A stretch of DNA of 64,000 nt from Pseudonocardia oceani (GTDB taxonomy: Bacteria > Actinomycetota > Actinomycetes > Mycobacteriales > Pseudonocardiaceae), in NCBI RefSeq assembly GCF_019263585.2, contig NZ_JADQDF010000001.1:5834501-5898500 (forward strand), in the 5' to 3' direction. Both the position numbers and the translations under genes were made by a program. Of the stretch, positions 1 to 8,298 are shown one piece after another (within the stretch, counting starts at the first letter, position 1; the number at the start of each line of letters is the position of its first letter). Below the pieces are notes generated by a model that did no database searches, had not been told where the DNA came from, and saw only the letters and a program-made list of their open reading frames with translations.

Positions 1-16
1 CGCTGGTCCGGTCCCT

Positions 17-39
17 GCGAGCAGGCGTCACCTGCTCGC
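17..39. terminator. hairpin, possible terminator of an upstream gene
   Basis: A perfect 9-bp stem (GCGAGCAGG / CCTGCTCGC) with a 5-nt loop lies just before the first gene. It probably ends a gene located before the window; no U-tract follows. Confidence 0.4.
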
Positions 40-50
40 CCCTCCCCGCA

Positions 51-824
51 GTGAGCAGGAGCCCGGACGTGTCCGACGCCGATTCGCGATCCGCCTGGCG
101 TCGGCGTCGATCCGCGCGCCGAGCGGCGGCGGTGGCCGGATGCGCGCTCGCACTGTCGACCGCGTCGCTGGCGGGGTGCGGCGCGCCGCCGTCGCAGGAG
201 GTGGCGCTGCCGTCGTTCGCGGCATCGGCCGCGCCGCAGCCGGCAGCCGGGGCACGGCACGAGGGGGTTCCGCCGTGTGAGGTGCTGCTGCCGGTGGGGG
301 AGGTGGAGGCCGTCCTCGGCCTGCCGCTGGGCGAGATCGTCATCCGCGAGGTGCACGACGTCGCGGCCCCGTCCGTCGGCCGGCTGCAGCGGACGTCGTG
401 CACCTACGCCGGCACCGGGGCGGTCCGCGGGGAGGTGCTCGAGCTGACCGCGGGGCGCTACACCGACGCCGCCGCGGCGCGCGCCCAGCGGGAACGCAAC
501 GCCGTGGCCCGCAGCCTCGGGGCCGAGCGGCCCGTCGGGCTGGGCGCCGCCCGGGGCATCGAGCTCACCTCCGACGGCGGCCCGGAGCTGCTGCTCGACT
601 ACGGGCCTCAGGTGCTGGAGCTGAGGCTGCCTCCGGCCGGCGCGGCGCGCCCCGCCGCCGCGGACGTCCTCACCGATCTCGCCCTGCGGGCACTCGCGCG
701 GTTGCCGGGGTCGGGGGATCCGGTGCCGCCCCGCGCTCCGGCCCCGACGGCCGGGCGGGCCCCTGGCGCCGACCCGGCAGACGTCGGGGTGATCGGGGCG
801 CGGGCCCACGGCTCCGCAGGCTAG
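51..824 (+). CDS. secreted lipoprotein of unknown function
   Basis: The 257-residue product begins with an Arg-rich n-region, then a hydrophobic stretch ending in the lipobox LAGC at about residues 40-43. It should therefore be lipid-modified on Cys43 and anchored outside the membrane. The mature part (CEVLLPVGEVEAVLGLPLGE, then a cysteine in TSCTYAG) resembles the DUF3558-like lipoproteins common in actinomycetes; this is a family-level impression only. The GTG at 51 is the first start in the window, but the frame stays open to the left edge, so a start before the window cannot be excluded. The stop overlaps the last codon of the degraded tauE remnant on the other strand. Confidence 0.75.
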   Translation: MSRSPDVSDADSRSAWRRRRSARRAAAVAGCALALSTASLAGCGAPPSQEVALPSFAASAAPQPAAGARHEGVPPCEVLLPVGEVEAVLGLPLGEIVIREVHDVAAPSVGRLQRTSCTYAGTGAVRGEVLELTAGRYTDAAAARAQRERNAVARSLGAERPVGLGAARGIELTSDGGPELLLDYGPQVLELRLPPAGAARPAAADVLTDLALRALARLPGSGDPVPPRAPAPTAGRAPGADPADVGVIGARAHGSAG

Positions 825-1390
825 TGCGTGTCTCCAGAACGTGTGCTCTCCTCGCGGCGCGTCGGAGGCGTCAGCAGCAGCACGGCGGCCGGCGCCGCGA
901 TCCCGACCAGCATCGCCCTGGAGTTGATCACGATCACGGCCAGTGAGGTGGTCGCCGCCGAGCCCATGGGTAGGCCTAGGAGCAGGACGAAGGCGGGGAT
1001 GATCAGGAAGCCGCCGCCGACGCCGAACAGGCCGGTGAGGAAGCCGACGGTGAGTCCTGCGGCGATGGACCTGGGTAGGCAGCCGCGCCAGTTCACGCCG
1101 CCCTCGGGGAGGGCGCAGTCCCCGCCGACGGTGTCGGTCGTGGTGAGCATGCGGACGCCGCGGCGATCATCAGCAGGGCGAGCCCGGCGAGGGCCAGGCG
1201 GGGGTCGAGGAGGCGGTTGACCGCGGCCCCGGCGGAGGCCGCACCGGCCCCGTCAGGCCGAAGATGCCGGCGATGCGCCAGCGGATCTGCCCGGCGCCCG
1301 CTCGTGGGACCAGCGCGGCGGCGGAGGAGACCGCGACGACGACCAGCGACATCGGGATCGCCGCGGCGACGGGCACCTCCAGGTCTGCAG
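821..1390 (-). pseudogene. degraded TauE/SafE-family sulfite exporter
   Basis: Three pieces of one TauE-type membrane permease lie in order in different frames. The first (about 1390-1250) reads IPMSLVVVAVSSAAALVPRA then IRWRIAGIFGLTG. The second (about 1235-1160) reads VNRLLDPRLALAGLALLMIA. The third (1148-821) contains the repeat motif GFLTGLFGVGGGFLIIPAF and TSLAVIVINS. At least two frameshifts separate them, the N-terminal Gly-rich first helix is missing, and the C-terminal 50-60 residues are replaced by a charged tail. Intact relatives have about 250 residues. It sits directly downstream of the CstB-like gene, the usual place of tauE in cst operons, where it exports sulfite or thiosulfate-type anions. 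It is very probably non-functional. Confidence 0.7.
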
Positions 1391-1453
1391 GGTGTGCGGG
1401 TCGACTGTCCGCCCGGCTCGTTCGTGGTGGAGACGTGGTGGCTCGACGCCATC

Positions 1454-2890
1454 TCAGGAGCGGGCGGACCCAGGCTGCTCGGTGTGTTCGGGCTGCTCGG
1501 TGTGCAGGCCGGCGTCGGTGGCGTGGGTGTAGCTGTCGTCGACCAGGACCAGGTCGCGGCCGGGGCGGTCGAGGATGGATGCGGCGATCGAGGCGCGGTA
1601 GCCGGAGCCGCAGTAGACCCACGTCTCGCCGTCGGGGACTTCGTCGGCGCGGTCGGTGAGTTCGTGGATCGGGATGTGGATCGAACCGGTTACCCCACCG
1701 GCGGCGCGTTCGTCGTCGCGGCGGGCGTCGAGCACGGTGAAGGCGCCCGGCCGCTCGGCCAGGGCGGCGGCGAGTCCGGGGAAGTCGCTGGTCGGGTAGG
1801 AGCGCAGTGGCTGTCGGTCGGCGAGCTCGTCGATCGTGCCGTGCGCGATCCCGGCGAGCCGGTCGATACCGATCCGGACGAGTTCGCGGCGGGCCTGGGT
1901 GATCTGCTCGGCCGACTCACCGATCAGGGTCAGCGGGGCACCCCAGGGGTAGAGCCAGCCCAGGTAGGTCACGAAGTTGGTGGACAGCTCGAAGCCCAGG
2001 GAGCCGGCCACGTGCCCGGCGGCGAACGCGGTGCGCTCGCGCAGGTCGACCACCCACTCCCCGGCCTGGATCCGCCCGCGCAGCTCGGCCGGGTCGACCG
2101 GCTCGGGCAGCGACAGGTCCACCGGTCCGGCGCCGGCCCGGTTGAGCGGGCCCATGTGGGCGTAGTAGGCGGGGAACGCGCCGAGCCCGGCGATCAGGGT
2201 CTCGACGTAGTCCTGCTCCGCCAGGGTCAGCGCGGGGTTGGTCCCGGCCTGGGCGCCCACGGTGGAGGCGTCGCCGCTGGTCGGGGTGGCCGAGCAGAAG
2301 CTGCCGAACCCGTGTGTGGGGTAGACCGGGGTGTCTGCGGGCAGTTCGGCGGCCAGTCGGCGCACCGAGTGGTACTGGGCGTGGGTGAGCTGCTCGGTGT
2401 CCTCGGGGCGCACCAGGTCGGTGCGACCGGTGGCGCCGTAGAGCATGGAGCCGCCGGTGAACACGGCTCGGACCTGCCCGTCGGCGTCCTGCAGGACGTA
2501 GCTGACGTGGTGGTGGGTGTGGCCGGGGGTGTGCAGCACCCGCAGCCGCATCCGGCCCGCCTCGAGCACGTCGCCGTCGGTGACCGGCTGGTACGGGAAC
2601 CGCAGCTCGTCGCCCGTTGCGAGCACGTAGGTCGCGCCGGTCGTGCGGGCCAGCTCCAGTCCGCCGGAGACGTAGTCGTTGTGCACGTGGGTCTCGACCA
2701 CGTGCGACGGCCGCAGCCCGCGCTCGGCGAGCAGCGAGGTGATCCGGTCGATGTCGCGCTGGGGATCCACCACGACCGCGGTCTCGCTGTCGTGGACGAG
2801 GTAGCTGCGGTCGCCCAGGCTCGTGGTCTCGATCGTCTCGACCCGGAACCGTGCCGGGCGTTCGTTCAGGGTGTCGGATGTTGCGGTCAT
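1454..2890 (-). CDS. cstB: CstB-like persulfide dioxygenase-sulfurtransferase (MBL fold + two rhodanese domains)
   Basis: The 478-residue product has an N-terminal metallo-beta-lactamase domain with the metal motif THVHNDY (His68, His70, Asp72) and a further His in HTPGHTHHH (about 124). Two rhodanese domains follow. The first (about 265-350) lacks a catalytic Cys. The second carries the loop VYCGSGYR with Cys about 427. This order matches CstB-type enzymes that oxidise persulfides to thiosulfate or sulfite in the cytoplasm. It follows cstR on the same strand and precedes a tauE remnant, the classic cst sulfide-detoxification order. A CstR-type palindrome lies 16-31 bp upstream of the ATG, and AGGGAG gives the ribosome site. 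The C-terminus has a short EHTEQP duplication. Confidence 0.85.
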   Translation of the reverse strand: MTATSDTLNERPARFRVETIETTSLGDRSYLVHDSETAVVVDPQRDIDRITSLLAERGLRPSHVVETHVHNDYVSGGLELARTTGATYVLATGDELRFPYQPVTDGDVLEAGRMRLRVLHTPGHTHHHVSYVLQDADGQVRAVFTGGSMLYGATGRTDLVRPEDTEQLTHAQYHSVRRLAAELPADTPVYPTHGFGSFCSATPTSGDASTVGAQAGTNPALTLAEQDYVETLIAGLGAFPAYYAHMGPLNRAGAGPVDLSLPEPVDPAELRGRIQAGEWVVDLRERTAFAAGHVAGSLGFELSTNFVTYLGWLYPWGAPLTLIGESAEQITQARRELVRIGIDRLAGIAHGTIDELADRQPLRSYPTSDFPGLAAALAERPGAFTVLDARRDDERAAGGVTGSIHIPIHELTDRADEVPDGETWVYCGSGYRASIAASILDRPGRDLVLVDDSYTHATDAGLHTEQPEHTEQPGSARS

Positions 2891-2905
2891 CGGATTCTCC
2901 CTTCC

Positions 2906-2921
2906 CTACCCCGCAGGGTAT
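2906..2921. promoter_or_regulatory. CstR/CsoR-type operator upstream of the cstB-like gene
   Basis: CTACCCCGCAGGGTAT is a near-perfect palindrome of the TACCCC-GGGTA type bound by CsoR-family repressors. It lies 16-31 bp before the start codon and resembles the element in front of cstR at 3433-3448. Confidence 0.65.
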
Positions 2922-2994
2922 CCAGCGCGGATACAGATCTGACAGTGGCCGTGGTCGGCTGACCTCCGCTCATCCGACGGTCGGGCTCCTCGGT

Positions 2995-3115
2995 GATCGG
3001 GCGGGATCGTCGGCCACCGTCGCGACGAGCCGTTCGTGGCGATGCGGCCGGTGGCCGTCCGGACGACGACGTTGCACGGCAGCAGGACCTTGACCCGTCG
3101 ATCGATGTGCAGCGC
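2995..3115 (-). pseudogene. remnant of a DUF302 domain
   Basis: On the minus strand this stretch reads LHIDRRVKVLLPCNVVVRTA followed by TGRI. That matches the core of the intact DUF302 protein at 25275-25886 (LLLPCNVTVRRADGRTIVQA). No start or complete domain surrounds it, so it is a decayed fragment between cstR and the cstB-like gene. DUF302 genes often accompany sulfur/persulfide loci, which fits the location. Confidence 0.55.
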
Positions 3116-3134
3116 GCCCTGGGGTTGCTCCTGG

Positions 3135-3401
3135 TCAGGCCAGCGACAGGAACAGGCGCTCGAGCTCGGCCTCGTTCACCCGCTGCGAGCCGTTCTCGTC
3201 CTCGGCGATGCACTGGCGCAGCCCGGTCGAGATGATCTTGAAGCCGGCCTTGTCGAGCGCCTTCGAGGCCGCAGCGAGCTGGGTGACCACATCTGCACAG
3301 TCCCGGCCCTCCTCGATCATGCGGATGATCCCGCCGAGCTGGCCCTGCACCCGCTTGAGCCGAGCCAGCACGTCGGTCAGCTCGGCTGCGTCCACATCCA
3401 C
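3135..3401 (-). CDS. cstR: CstR-type persulfide-sensing repressor (CsoR family)
   Basis: An 88-residue all-helical CsoR/RcnR-family protein. Cys35 (GRDCADV) and Cys64 (LRQCIAE) are present, but the position four before the second Cys is Gly instead of the His needed for Cu(I) in CsoR. The two-Cys, no-His pattern is that of CstR, which senses per- or polysulfides through a Cys-Cys link and then releases DNA. It heads the cst genes on this strand, and the operator-like palindrome at 3433-3448 suggests autoregulation. The start is GTG preceded by GGAGG. Confidence 0.85.
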   Translation of the reverse strand: MDVDAAELTDVLARLKRVQGQLGGIIRMIEEGRDCADVVTQLAAASKALDKAGFKIISTGLRQCIAEDENGSQRVNEAELERLFLSLA

Positions 3402-3432
3402 GGTAGGCCTCCTTCGACGGGCCGCCCGATGC

Positions 3433-3448
3433 GTACCCAGGGGGGTAC
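3433..3448. promoter_or_regulatory. CstR/CsoR-type operator upstream of cstR
   Basis: GTACCCAGGGGGGTAC is a 16-bp inverted repeat with the G-tract typical of CsoR/CstR operators, 32-47 bp before the cstR start. Confidence 0.7.
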
Positions 3449-3859
3449 GACGCCACGGTAGCGCGCCCTATTCCGACAACCCACCCTGCGCTCGAACGTG
3501 TCCCGGTGGCGTTACCGGGTGGTGTGCGACCGGCCGGAGTGGCTCGGCGAGCGGCACGCCGAAGAGCAGGGCCGGTCTGGTCGAGGCCACCCGCTCGCTC
3601 CGGGTCGCACGTCGTGGTGCGGTCGAGGCCCGCACAGGCGATCGACCAGCTTCGGGCGCAGATCGTCCCGGCCCCGCCGAGCTTCGCGAGCAGCTGCGCG
3701 GACTCACCACGGGCGCGCTCGTGACGACCTGCGCCCGACTGCGTCCGGCCGCTCGGGGCGCCGAGCTCGCGGGACTTGCCAGTCACGGGAGAGGTGGCCG
3801 GACCAGCCCCGCCCCGCGACGTCGAGGCGAGCGACGTGCGCCGGCGGTGCCGGGTCGGA
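3449..3859. other. intergenic stretch without a recognised gene
   Basis: About 410 bp in which no frame gives a recognisable protein on either strand. No boxes of the island type and no clear hairpin were found. Possibly decayed coding sequence. Confidence 0.4.
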
Positions 3860-4492
3860 TCACGGATCCTGCTCAGCGCCCAGGAACCGGAGCGGGTCGC
3901 CGTTGGCGCGTCCGCCTGTCTCCAGCCACAGGCGGACGTGGTCGGGATGGCGGCGTTCCAGCTCGTCGAGGATCTCGGCACGCAGGTCCGCGACCCGGTG
4001 ACGGAGCGGGCCCAGCGGGAGATCCGCGATCGCGAACCAGGCGCGTTGCCACGCCTGGCGCAACTCGGTGGTGGTCGCGTCCCCGACCATCGCGCAGAAG
4101 GCCGGGTCCACCGCGTCCGGGGCAGCGGCGGGCCTCTCCCGGGCCGTCGTCCGGTCCGGCCACTCCGCCCCGTCCCTGCACCGCAGCCACCAGCCGACGG
4201 CGAGGACCGGCGCGAGGCCTGTCCCGGCGGCCGGCCCGAAGAGCGTCACCGATCCGGTCAGGGCCAGCAGGAAGCCCGTGGTGACCGCCCCCGTGCGCCA
4301 GCCGGTGCGACGCCGGCGGGCACGGGGGAGTGGGGTCGCCCGGGCGGCGTCGGACAGGATCGGTGCGGTCATCCCGGCTGCCACACCGACGCCCACGCAC
4401 GCCGGCAGTGCCGAGGGGGTGGCGACCGCACCGATCAGGGACACGACGAAGCCCAGGGCGAGTGCGGCGGTGGTCAGGGTGCGGGTGAGCAT
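3860..4492 (-). CDS. membrane protein with two helical hairpins, unknown function
   Basis: A 210-residue product starting at the ATG at 4492 (MLTRTLTTAALALG), chosen because GGAGGGG precedes it; the frame is open further upstream without a better site. Hydrophobic segments lie at about 5-28, 33-50, 75-95 and 97-112. A soluble C-terminal half ends in a charged helix (LRHRVADLRAEILDELERRH) and WLETGG. I do not recognise the family. It lies alone between cstR and the K+ channel, with an island-type palindrome at 4625-4638. Confidence 0.6.
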   Translation of the reverse strand: MLTRTLTTAALALGFVVSLIGAVATPSALPACVGVGVAAGMTAPILSDAARATPLPRARRRRTGWRTGAVTTGFLLALTGSVTLFGPAAGTGLAPVLAVGWWLRCRDGAEWPDRTTARERPAAAPDAVDPAFCAMVGDATTTELRQAWQRAWFAIADLPLGPLRHRVADLRAEILDELERRHPDHVRLWLETGGRANGDPLRFLGAEQDP

Positions 4493-4624
4493 CTCCGGGC
4501 TCCCCTCCTCGCCGGCTGGGTCGGGGTGGGTACCCGGTGCGGCCGGCGCGGTGCTCCGGGAACCACCGTTCGAGCCTGCGCCCTCCCGCGGCCCGGGCGC
4601 ACCGGCCGTCCGGTCCATGCCGGC

Positions 4625-4638
4625 GGGCCGGTGGGCCC
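4625..4638. promoter_or_regulatory. DosR-like palindromic box
   Basis: GGGCCGGTGGGCCC matches GGGMCN-NN-NGKCCC exactly. It lies 133 bp upstream of the membrane protein on the minus strand, further than most copies. Confidence 0.4.
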
Positions 4639-5006
4639 GGGTCGGGAGGCCCTCCTCCCCGGCGTGGCCTGCGTCGTGCGGGCGTCGCCCCCCTACTCCC
4701 GCGACGGGCGGCGAGGTGTCGTCACCCGTGGAGGGCGAGCGTCAGTCCAGGACGCGCCGCGTCCCTGCAACCTCCGAACCCGATGCCCTCTGACGTGCTG
4801 GTCCGGCTCGCTCGAGGGTGACGCGGCGGAGCCCGGGCCGGCGAGCGCGTTCGCCTGTGCCGGGTGAGCCCGGCCCGCCGGCCCGCTCGGAGGATGTCCG
4901 AACCGACGGGGACCAGGGAGGCGTGATCGGCAGCCGAGCGACGAGGGGTGCGACCGCCCGGGCGAGCCGGCACCTCCGCACCGGACGTCGTGCACGGATC
5001 GGCGGG
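4639..5006. other. intergenic stretch without a recognised gene
   Basis: About 370 bp between a leftward membrane gene and the rightward K+ channel. No convincing coding frame or hairpin seen. Confidence 0.4.
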
Positions 5007-5627
5007 ATGCGGTGCGGGCAGGCAGGCCGTGGCGGGGTCACCGTGACGGCCGGGCCGGCCGGGCCGGGACTGCGGCGCACCACCGCGGCCGTCGTCCGGG
5101 TCGTGCTCAGCGTGGGCATGCTGCTCGTCGTCTACTACCAGGCGCCCCTCGACCGGCGCATCGACGCGCAGGTGCTGGTCTGGCTCGGCCTCGGCCTGGT
5201 CGGTCTCGGAGGCGCGTTGACGTGGCAGGTGCGTTCGATCCTGATGTCCGACGCGCCCCGGCTGCGGGCGGCCGAGACGGCCGCGGTCGGGCTGCCGACC
5301 CTGCTGCTGCTCCACGCCTCCGCCTACGGCGTGCTGTCCCTGCAGGACCCGCTGAGCTTCACCCAGCCGCTGGGCCGCACCGACGCCCTGTACTTCGCCA
5401 TGACCGTGTTCACGACGGTGGGCTTCGGCGACATCGCCCCGGCCTCGCAGCTCGCGAGAGTGCTGACGATGACGCAGATGGTGGTCGGGCTGATCGCGGT
5501 CGGTGTCGTGGCGAGACTGCTGCTCGGCGTGGTCCGCGTGGCCGTGGACCGGAGGGCGACCGACGGGTCGCCGTCCCGGACCCCCGGGCGGTCCGGCGGT
5601 GAGGGCCCGGGCGACGAGGGCGGCTGA
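5007..5627 (+). CDS. two-pore-helix type potassium channel
   Basis: The product carries the K+ selectivity filter TTVGFGD inside a pore loop (MTVFTTVGFGDIAPASQ), flanked by hydrophobic helices (PTLLLLHASAYGVLSL before, MTQMVVGLIAVGVVARLLL after). Two extra N-terminal helices (VVRVVLSVGMLLVVYY and LVWLGLGLVGLGGALTW) precede the pore. It should form an inner-membrane tetrameric K+ channel without a soluble RCK domain, as the C-terminus is only a short Gly/Arg-rich tail. The start is uncertain: the ATG at 5007 or the in-frame GTG at 5043; neither has a strong ribosome site. A hairpin follows the stop. Confidence 0.8.
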   Translation: MRCGQAGRGGVTVTAGPAGPGLRRTTAAVVRVVLSVGMLLVVYYQAPLDRRIDAQVLVWLGLGLVGLGGALTWQVRSILMSDAPRLRAAETAAVGLPTLLLLHASAYGVLSLQDPLSFTQPLGRTDALYFAMTVFTTVGFGDIAPASQLARVLTMTQMVVGLIAVGVVARLLLGVVRVAVDRRATDGSPSRTPGRSGGEGPGDEGG

Positions 5628-5638
5628 CCCGCCGCGGG

Positions 5639-5669
5639 GCCGCACGGGTCCGGGGCGGGACCGTGCGGC
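5639..5669. terminator. bidirectional terminator hairpin
   Basis: GCCGCACGG at 5639-5647 pairs with CCGTGCGGC at 5661-5669, extended by GTCC/GGAC pairing inside. It separates the convergent K+ channel and nitroreductase genes. Confidence 0.6.
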
Positions 5670-6767
5670 TCAGTCGGCCGTGGTCTCCACGACGTCCTCG
5701 ACCGGGCGGCGGGGGGTGGCGGGCAGCGGTGGACCGGACGGTGCCCAGCCGATGCGCAGGACGAGCTGCGGGACCAGGGTGCCGCCGAGGATCTCGTCGC
5801 GCACGGCGATCCGCGTTCCCGGCACCTCCAGCGGCTGGCTGAGCGGGCAGCCGGCCAGCCCCAGGCGGGTGGCGTGGAGCAGCACCGCGCTCATGGCCTC
5901 GCCGGCGCGCAGCCACGAGAGGGCGTCGTCGGAGGTGGTGCCGAGTACGAGCAGCAGTGCGCCGTCGGTGCCGTCGGCGGGTTGGTCGAGCTGTCCGGGG
6001 GCGAAGCGGCGGGCGGTGCCGTCGCCGGTGCCGACGGGGTCGGCGAGCAGGTTCCCGGCGGGGACGCCGTCGGTGCCGGTGCCGGCGCCGCTCCACAGGG
6101 CGGTCTCGGTGCGGTAGCCCTCGGTCGCCTCCTGGGTGCGTCCGGCTTCCTCGATGGCCCGGACCAGCCGTCGCCGGGCGGCCGGGTCCGTCACCGGACG
6201 GAGCAGGGCACCGTGATCGGCCGCGCGGGCGACCAGCTCGGTCACGAACGCGTCGGGGACCTCCCAGTCCGTGTAGCGCCTGCGGTCCGTCCGGCGATGG
6301 ACGATCGCATCGGCCAGGTCGGCGTCGGCCAGGTCGGCGTCGGCCAGGTCGGTGTCGGCCGGTGGTCCGGCGCCGAGCTCGACGGCGGCGAAGTGGTCCG
6401 GCTCGGTGGGGTTGGGCAGGCGGTGCACGCGCGTGGTCAGGCCCAGCGCGCCCAGGGCGACGGTGAGGTGGTGCAGTGCCGCACCGCAGCTCAGGCCGAT
6501 GTCGCGACCCTCGGTGTCGGTGACGGGCAACCAGCGCCGCAGATCGGGATGGAGGTGGATGGTCCGGCGACCCACCCGCCAGCGCCACGGCTGGCTGTTG
6601 TGCACCGAGGGGGCGCGGGTGGCCAGCTCCAGGGCGCTGCGGACGGTCCGCGGATCGATCGGCTCCTCGGGGTCCTCGACGCGGTACGGCGGGGCGGTCG
6701 AGGCGAAGCGGTCCGGGGTGTCGGCCGGCGCGCGCCGTGCGGCGGACCTGGTCGGGCGGGTGTTCAC
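5670..6767 (-). CDS. Acg-type nitroreductase-fold flavoprotein
   Basis: The 365-residue product has the signature RAPSVHNSQPWRW followed by SCGAALHHLTVAL, HRRTDRR and LSQPLEVPGTR. These mark the Acg family (Rv2032-like), DosR-controlled relatives of nitroreductases with two fused half-domains that bind FMN and may sequester it. Compared with the other three copies here it has a longer N-terminus (about 45 residues before the APSVHN motif) and an internal LADAD repeat. The start is GTG at 6767 with GAGGAG seven bases upstream. The USP gene at 6811-7152 lies immediately upstream on the same strand, so the two are probably co-transcribed. Confidence 0.85.
   Translation of the reverse strand: MNTRPTRSAARRAPADTPDRFASTAPPYRVEDPEEPIDPRTVRSALELATRAPSVHNSQPWRWRVGRRTIHLHPDLRRWLPVTDTEGRDIGLSCGAALHHLTVALGALGLTTRVHRLPNPTEPDHFAAVELGAGPPADTDLADADLADADLADAIVHRRTDRRRYTDWEVPDAFVTELVARAADHGALLRPVTDPAARRRLVRAIEEAGRTQEATEGYRTETALWSGAGTGTDGVPAGNLLADPVGTGDGTARRFAPGQLDQPADGTDGALLLVLGTTSDDALSWLRAGEAMSAVLLHATRLGLAGCPLSQPLEVPGTRIAVRDEILGGTLVPQLVLRIGWAPSGPPLPATPRRPVEDVVETTAD
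6310..6354 (-). repeat. three tandem 15-bp units inside the nitroreductase gene
   Basis: The unit TCGGCCAGGTCGGCG occurs three times with one change in the last copy. It encodes DLADA repeats, a likely slippage-prone surface loop. Confidence 0.85.
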
Positions 6768-6810
6768 GTTATCTCCTCGGTCGGATCGGTGGCGTTCCCG
6801 ACGCTCGTCG

Positions 6811-7152
6811 TCAGGCCCCGGCGCGTGCCGGTTCGCGGTCCACCGCGGGGTGCACCACGGTGACCGGGCAGTGCGCGTACAGCACGCGGTGCAGGCTCAC
6901 CGAGCCGAGCACCGCGCTGGTCAGGGCCCCGCGCCCGCGGCTGCCGACGACCAGCAGGTCCGCGGTGCGGGAGGCGTGGACCAGGGCTTCACCCGCACTG
7001 CCGCCGACCGCGTGCACCGCCACCGGTGGCGGTGCGGCGCCGTCGACCCGCGCGTCCCGGCGCACGGCATCGTGCAGCGCGAAACGGAGCGCGGCACGGC
7101 CGGCCGGGGAGTCGTCGACCCCCACCACGACGAGTTCCTTGCCTCCGGTCAT
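6811..7152 (-). CDS. single-domain universal stress protein
   Basis: A 113-residue USP with the ATP-site elements GVDDSPAG near the start and VVGSRGRGALTSAVLGSVS near the end. It probably binds ATP as a dimer in the cytoplasm. The ATG at 7152 is chosen because GGAGG lies eight bases upstream. It heads a pair with the nitroreductase downstream, recalling the USP/acg neighbours of mycobacterial DosR regulons. A degenerate island box lies at 7236-7249. Confidence 0.85.
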   Translation of the reverse strand: MTGGKELVVVGVDDSPAGRAALRFALHDAVRRDARVDGAAPPPVAVHAVGGSAGEALVHASRTADLLVVGSRGRGALTSAVLGSVSLHRVLYAHCPVTVVHPAVDREPARAGA

Positions 7153-7235
7153 CACGGTCACCTCCGGTGCGGTGGGCTCGCGGGCTGCGCGCCAACTCCA
7201 CGGCCATGCTGCGGCCGGGCCGCGCCCTCCGGCAT

Positions 7236-7249
7236 GCGCCGGAGGTCCT
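7236..7249. promoter_or_regulatory. degenerate DosR-like box
   Basis: GCGCCGGAGGTCCT differs at two positions from the consensus. It lies 84 bp upstream of the leftward USP/nitroreductase pair and 160 bp from the rightward USP. Confidence 0.35.
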
Positions 7250-7408
7250 GGGTGCGCCGGGCGAAGGTCACGGACCCGGTCGTGTCCGCCCCCGGCACCG
7301 GATCCGGACCGGTACAGGCCGAACGACTCTGCGTCCGGGTGCCGGATGCCCGATGCAGGCACGACCCGGCCGGCGCCACCGTCGGAGTGACGACGGGGAG
7401 GAACCGAC

Positions 7409-8275
7409 ATGGACGTGCAGCGTGCGGACCGGCCGGTGGTGGCCGGAGTGGACGGGTCGGAGGCGGCGCGGCGCGCCGTCGAGTGGGCGGCGGCGGAGGC
7501 GTCCCGGCGCGGTGCGCCGCTGCGGCTGGTGACGGCGTTCGCGTGGGCATCGGACCACGTGGTCGGGCACCCGGGTCTGGGCGAGCGCTACCGGGAGGAG
7601 ATGGAGGCGGTGGCCCGGCGCGACCTCGCTGCGGCCGAGGCACTGGCCGCGGCGGCGCACGTGCCGGTGAGCACGGAGCTGCGTGTCGGGTTCCCGATCG
7701 GGACGCTGGCCGACGAGGCACGGCACGCTCAGCTGCTCGTCCTCGGTTCGCGGGGCCGTGGCGGGGTCGCGGGACTGCTGCTGGGCTCGGTGTCGGCGGC
7801 GCTCGCGACGCACGCCGAGTGCCCGGTCGTGGTGGTGCGGGAGGAGGCTCCGGGCGCGGCGGGAGGCCCGGTGGTGGTGGGCATCGACGGTTCGCCGGAG
7901 AGCGAGGCCGCCACCGCGTTCGCGTTCGAGGCCGCCGCGGCGCGCGGCGTCCCGCTGGTGGCGGTCCACAGCTGGACCGACCTCGTGTTCGATCCCGTTG
8001 CTGCGCCCCTGCTGGACTGGGACGCCATCGCGGAGAGCGAGCGGGCGGTCCTGGCGGAACGGTTGGCGGGGTGGCGGGAGAAGTTCCCCGAGGTGGTGGT
8101 GGAGCGCGAGGTGGTGCGGGACCTGCCGGCGCACGCGCTGGTGGAGCGGTCCGCCGCGGCGCAGCTCCTGGTGGTGGGGTCGCGCGGCCGCGGTGGCGCG
8201 GCGAGCCTGCTGCTGGGATCGGTGAGCCACGGCGTGCTGCACCGCGGGCGGTGCCCGGTCGCCGTCGTCCGCTGA
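7409..8275 (+). CDS. tandem-domain universal stress protein
   Basis: A 288-residue protein of two USP domains. Domain 1 has GVDGSEAARR and LGSRGRGGVAGLLLGSVS; domain 2 has GIDGSPESEA and VVGSRGRGGAASLLLGSVS. Both ATP motifs (G-2x-G-9x-G-S) are intact. It is a close relative of the USP at 54775-55677, sharing the RPVVAG-DGS start and the EKFPEV/EKYPDV region. The ATG has GGGGAGGA upstream. It is transcribed convergently with the S30AE gene. Confidence 0.9.
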   Translation: MDVQRADRPVVAGVDGSEAARRAVEWAAAEASRRGAPLRLVTAFAWASDHVVGHPGLGERYREEMEAVARRDLAAAEALAAAAHVPVSTELRVGFPIGTLADEARHAQLLVLGSRGRGGVAGLLLGSVSAALATHAECPVVVVREEAPGAAGGPVVVGIDGSPESEAATAFAFEAAAARGVPLVAVHSWTDLVFDPVAAPLLDWDAIAESERAVLAERLAGWREKFPEVVVEREVVRDLPAHALVERSAAAQLLVVGSRGRGGAASLLLGSVSHGVLHRGRCPVAVVR

Positions 8276-8298
8276 GCGACCGGGCACGCGCGCATCGC

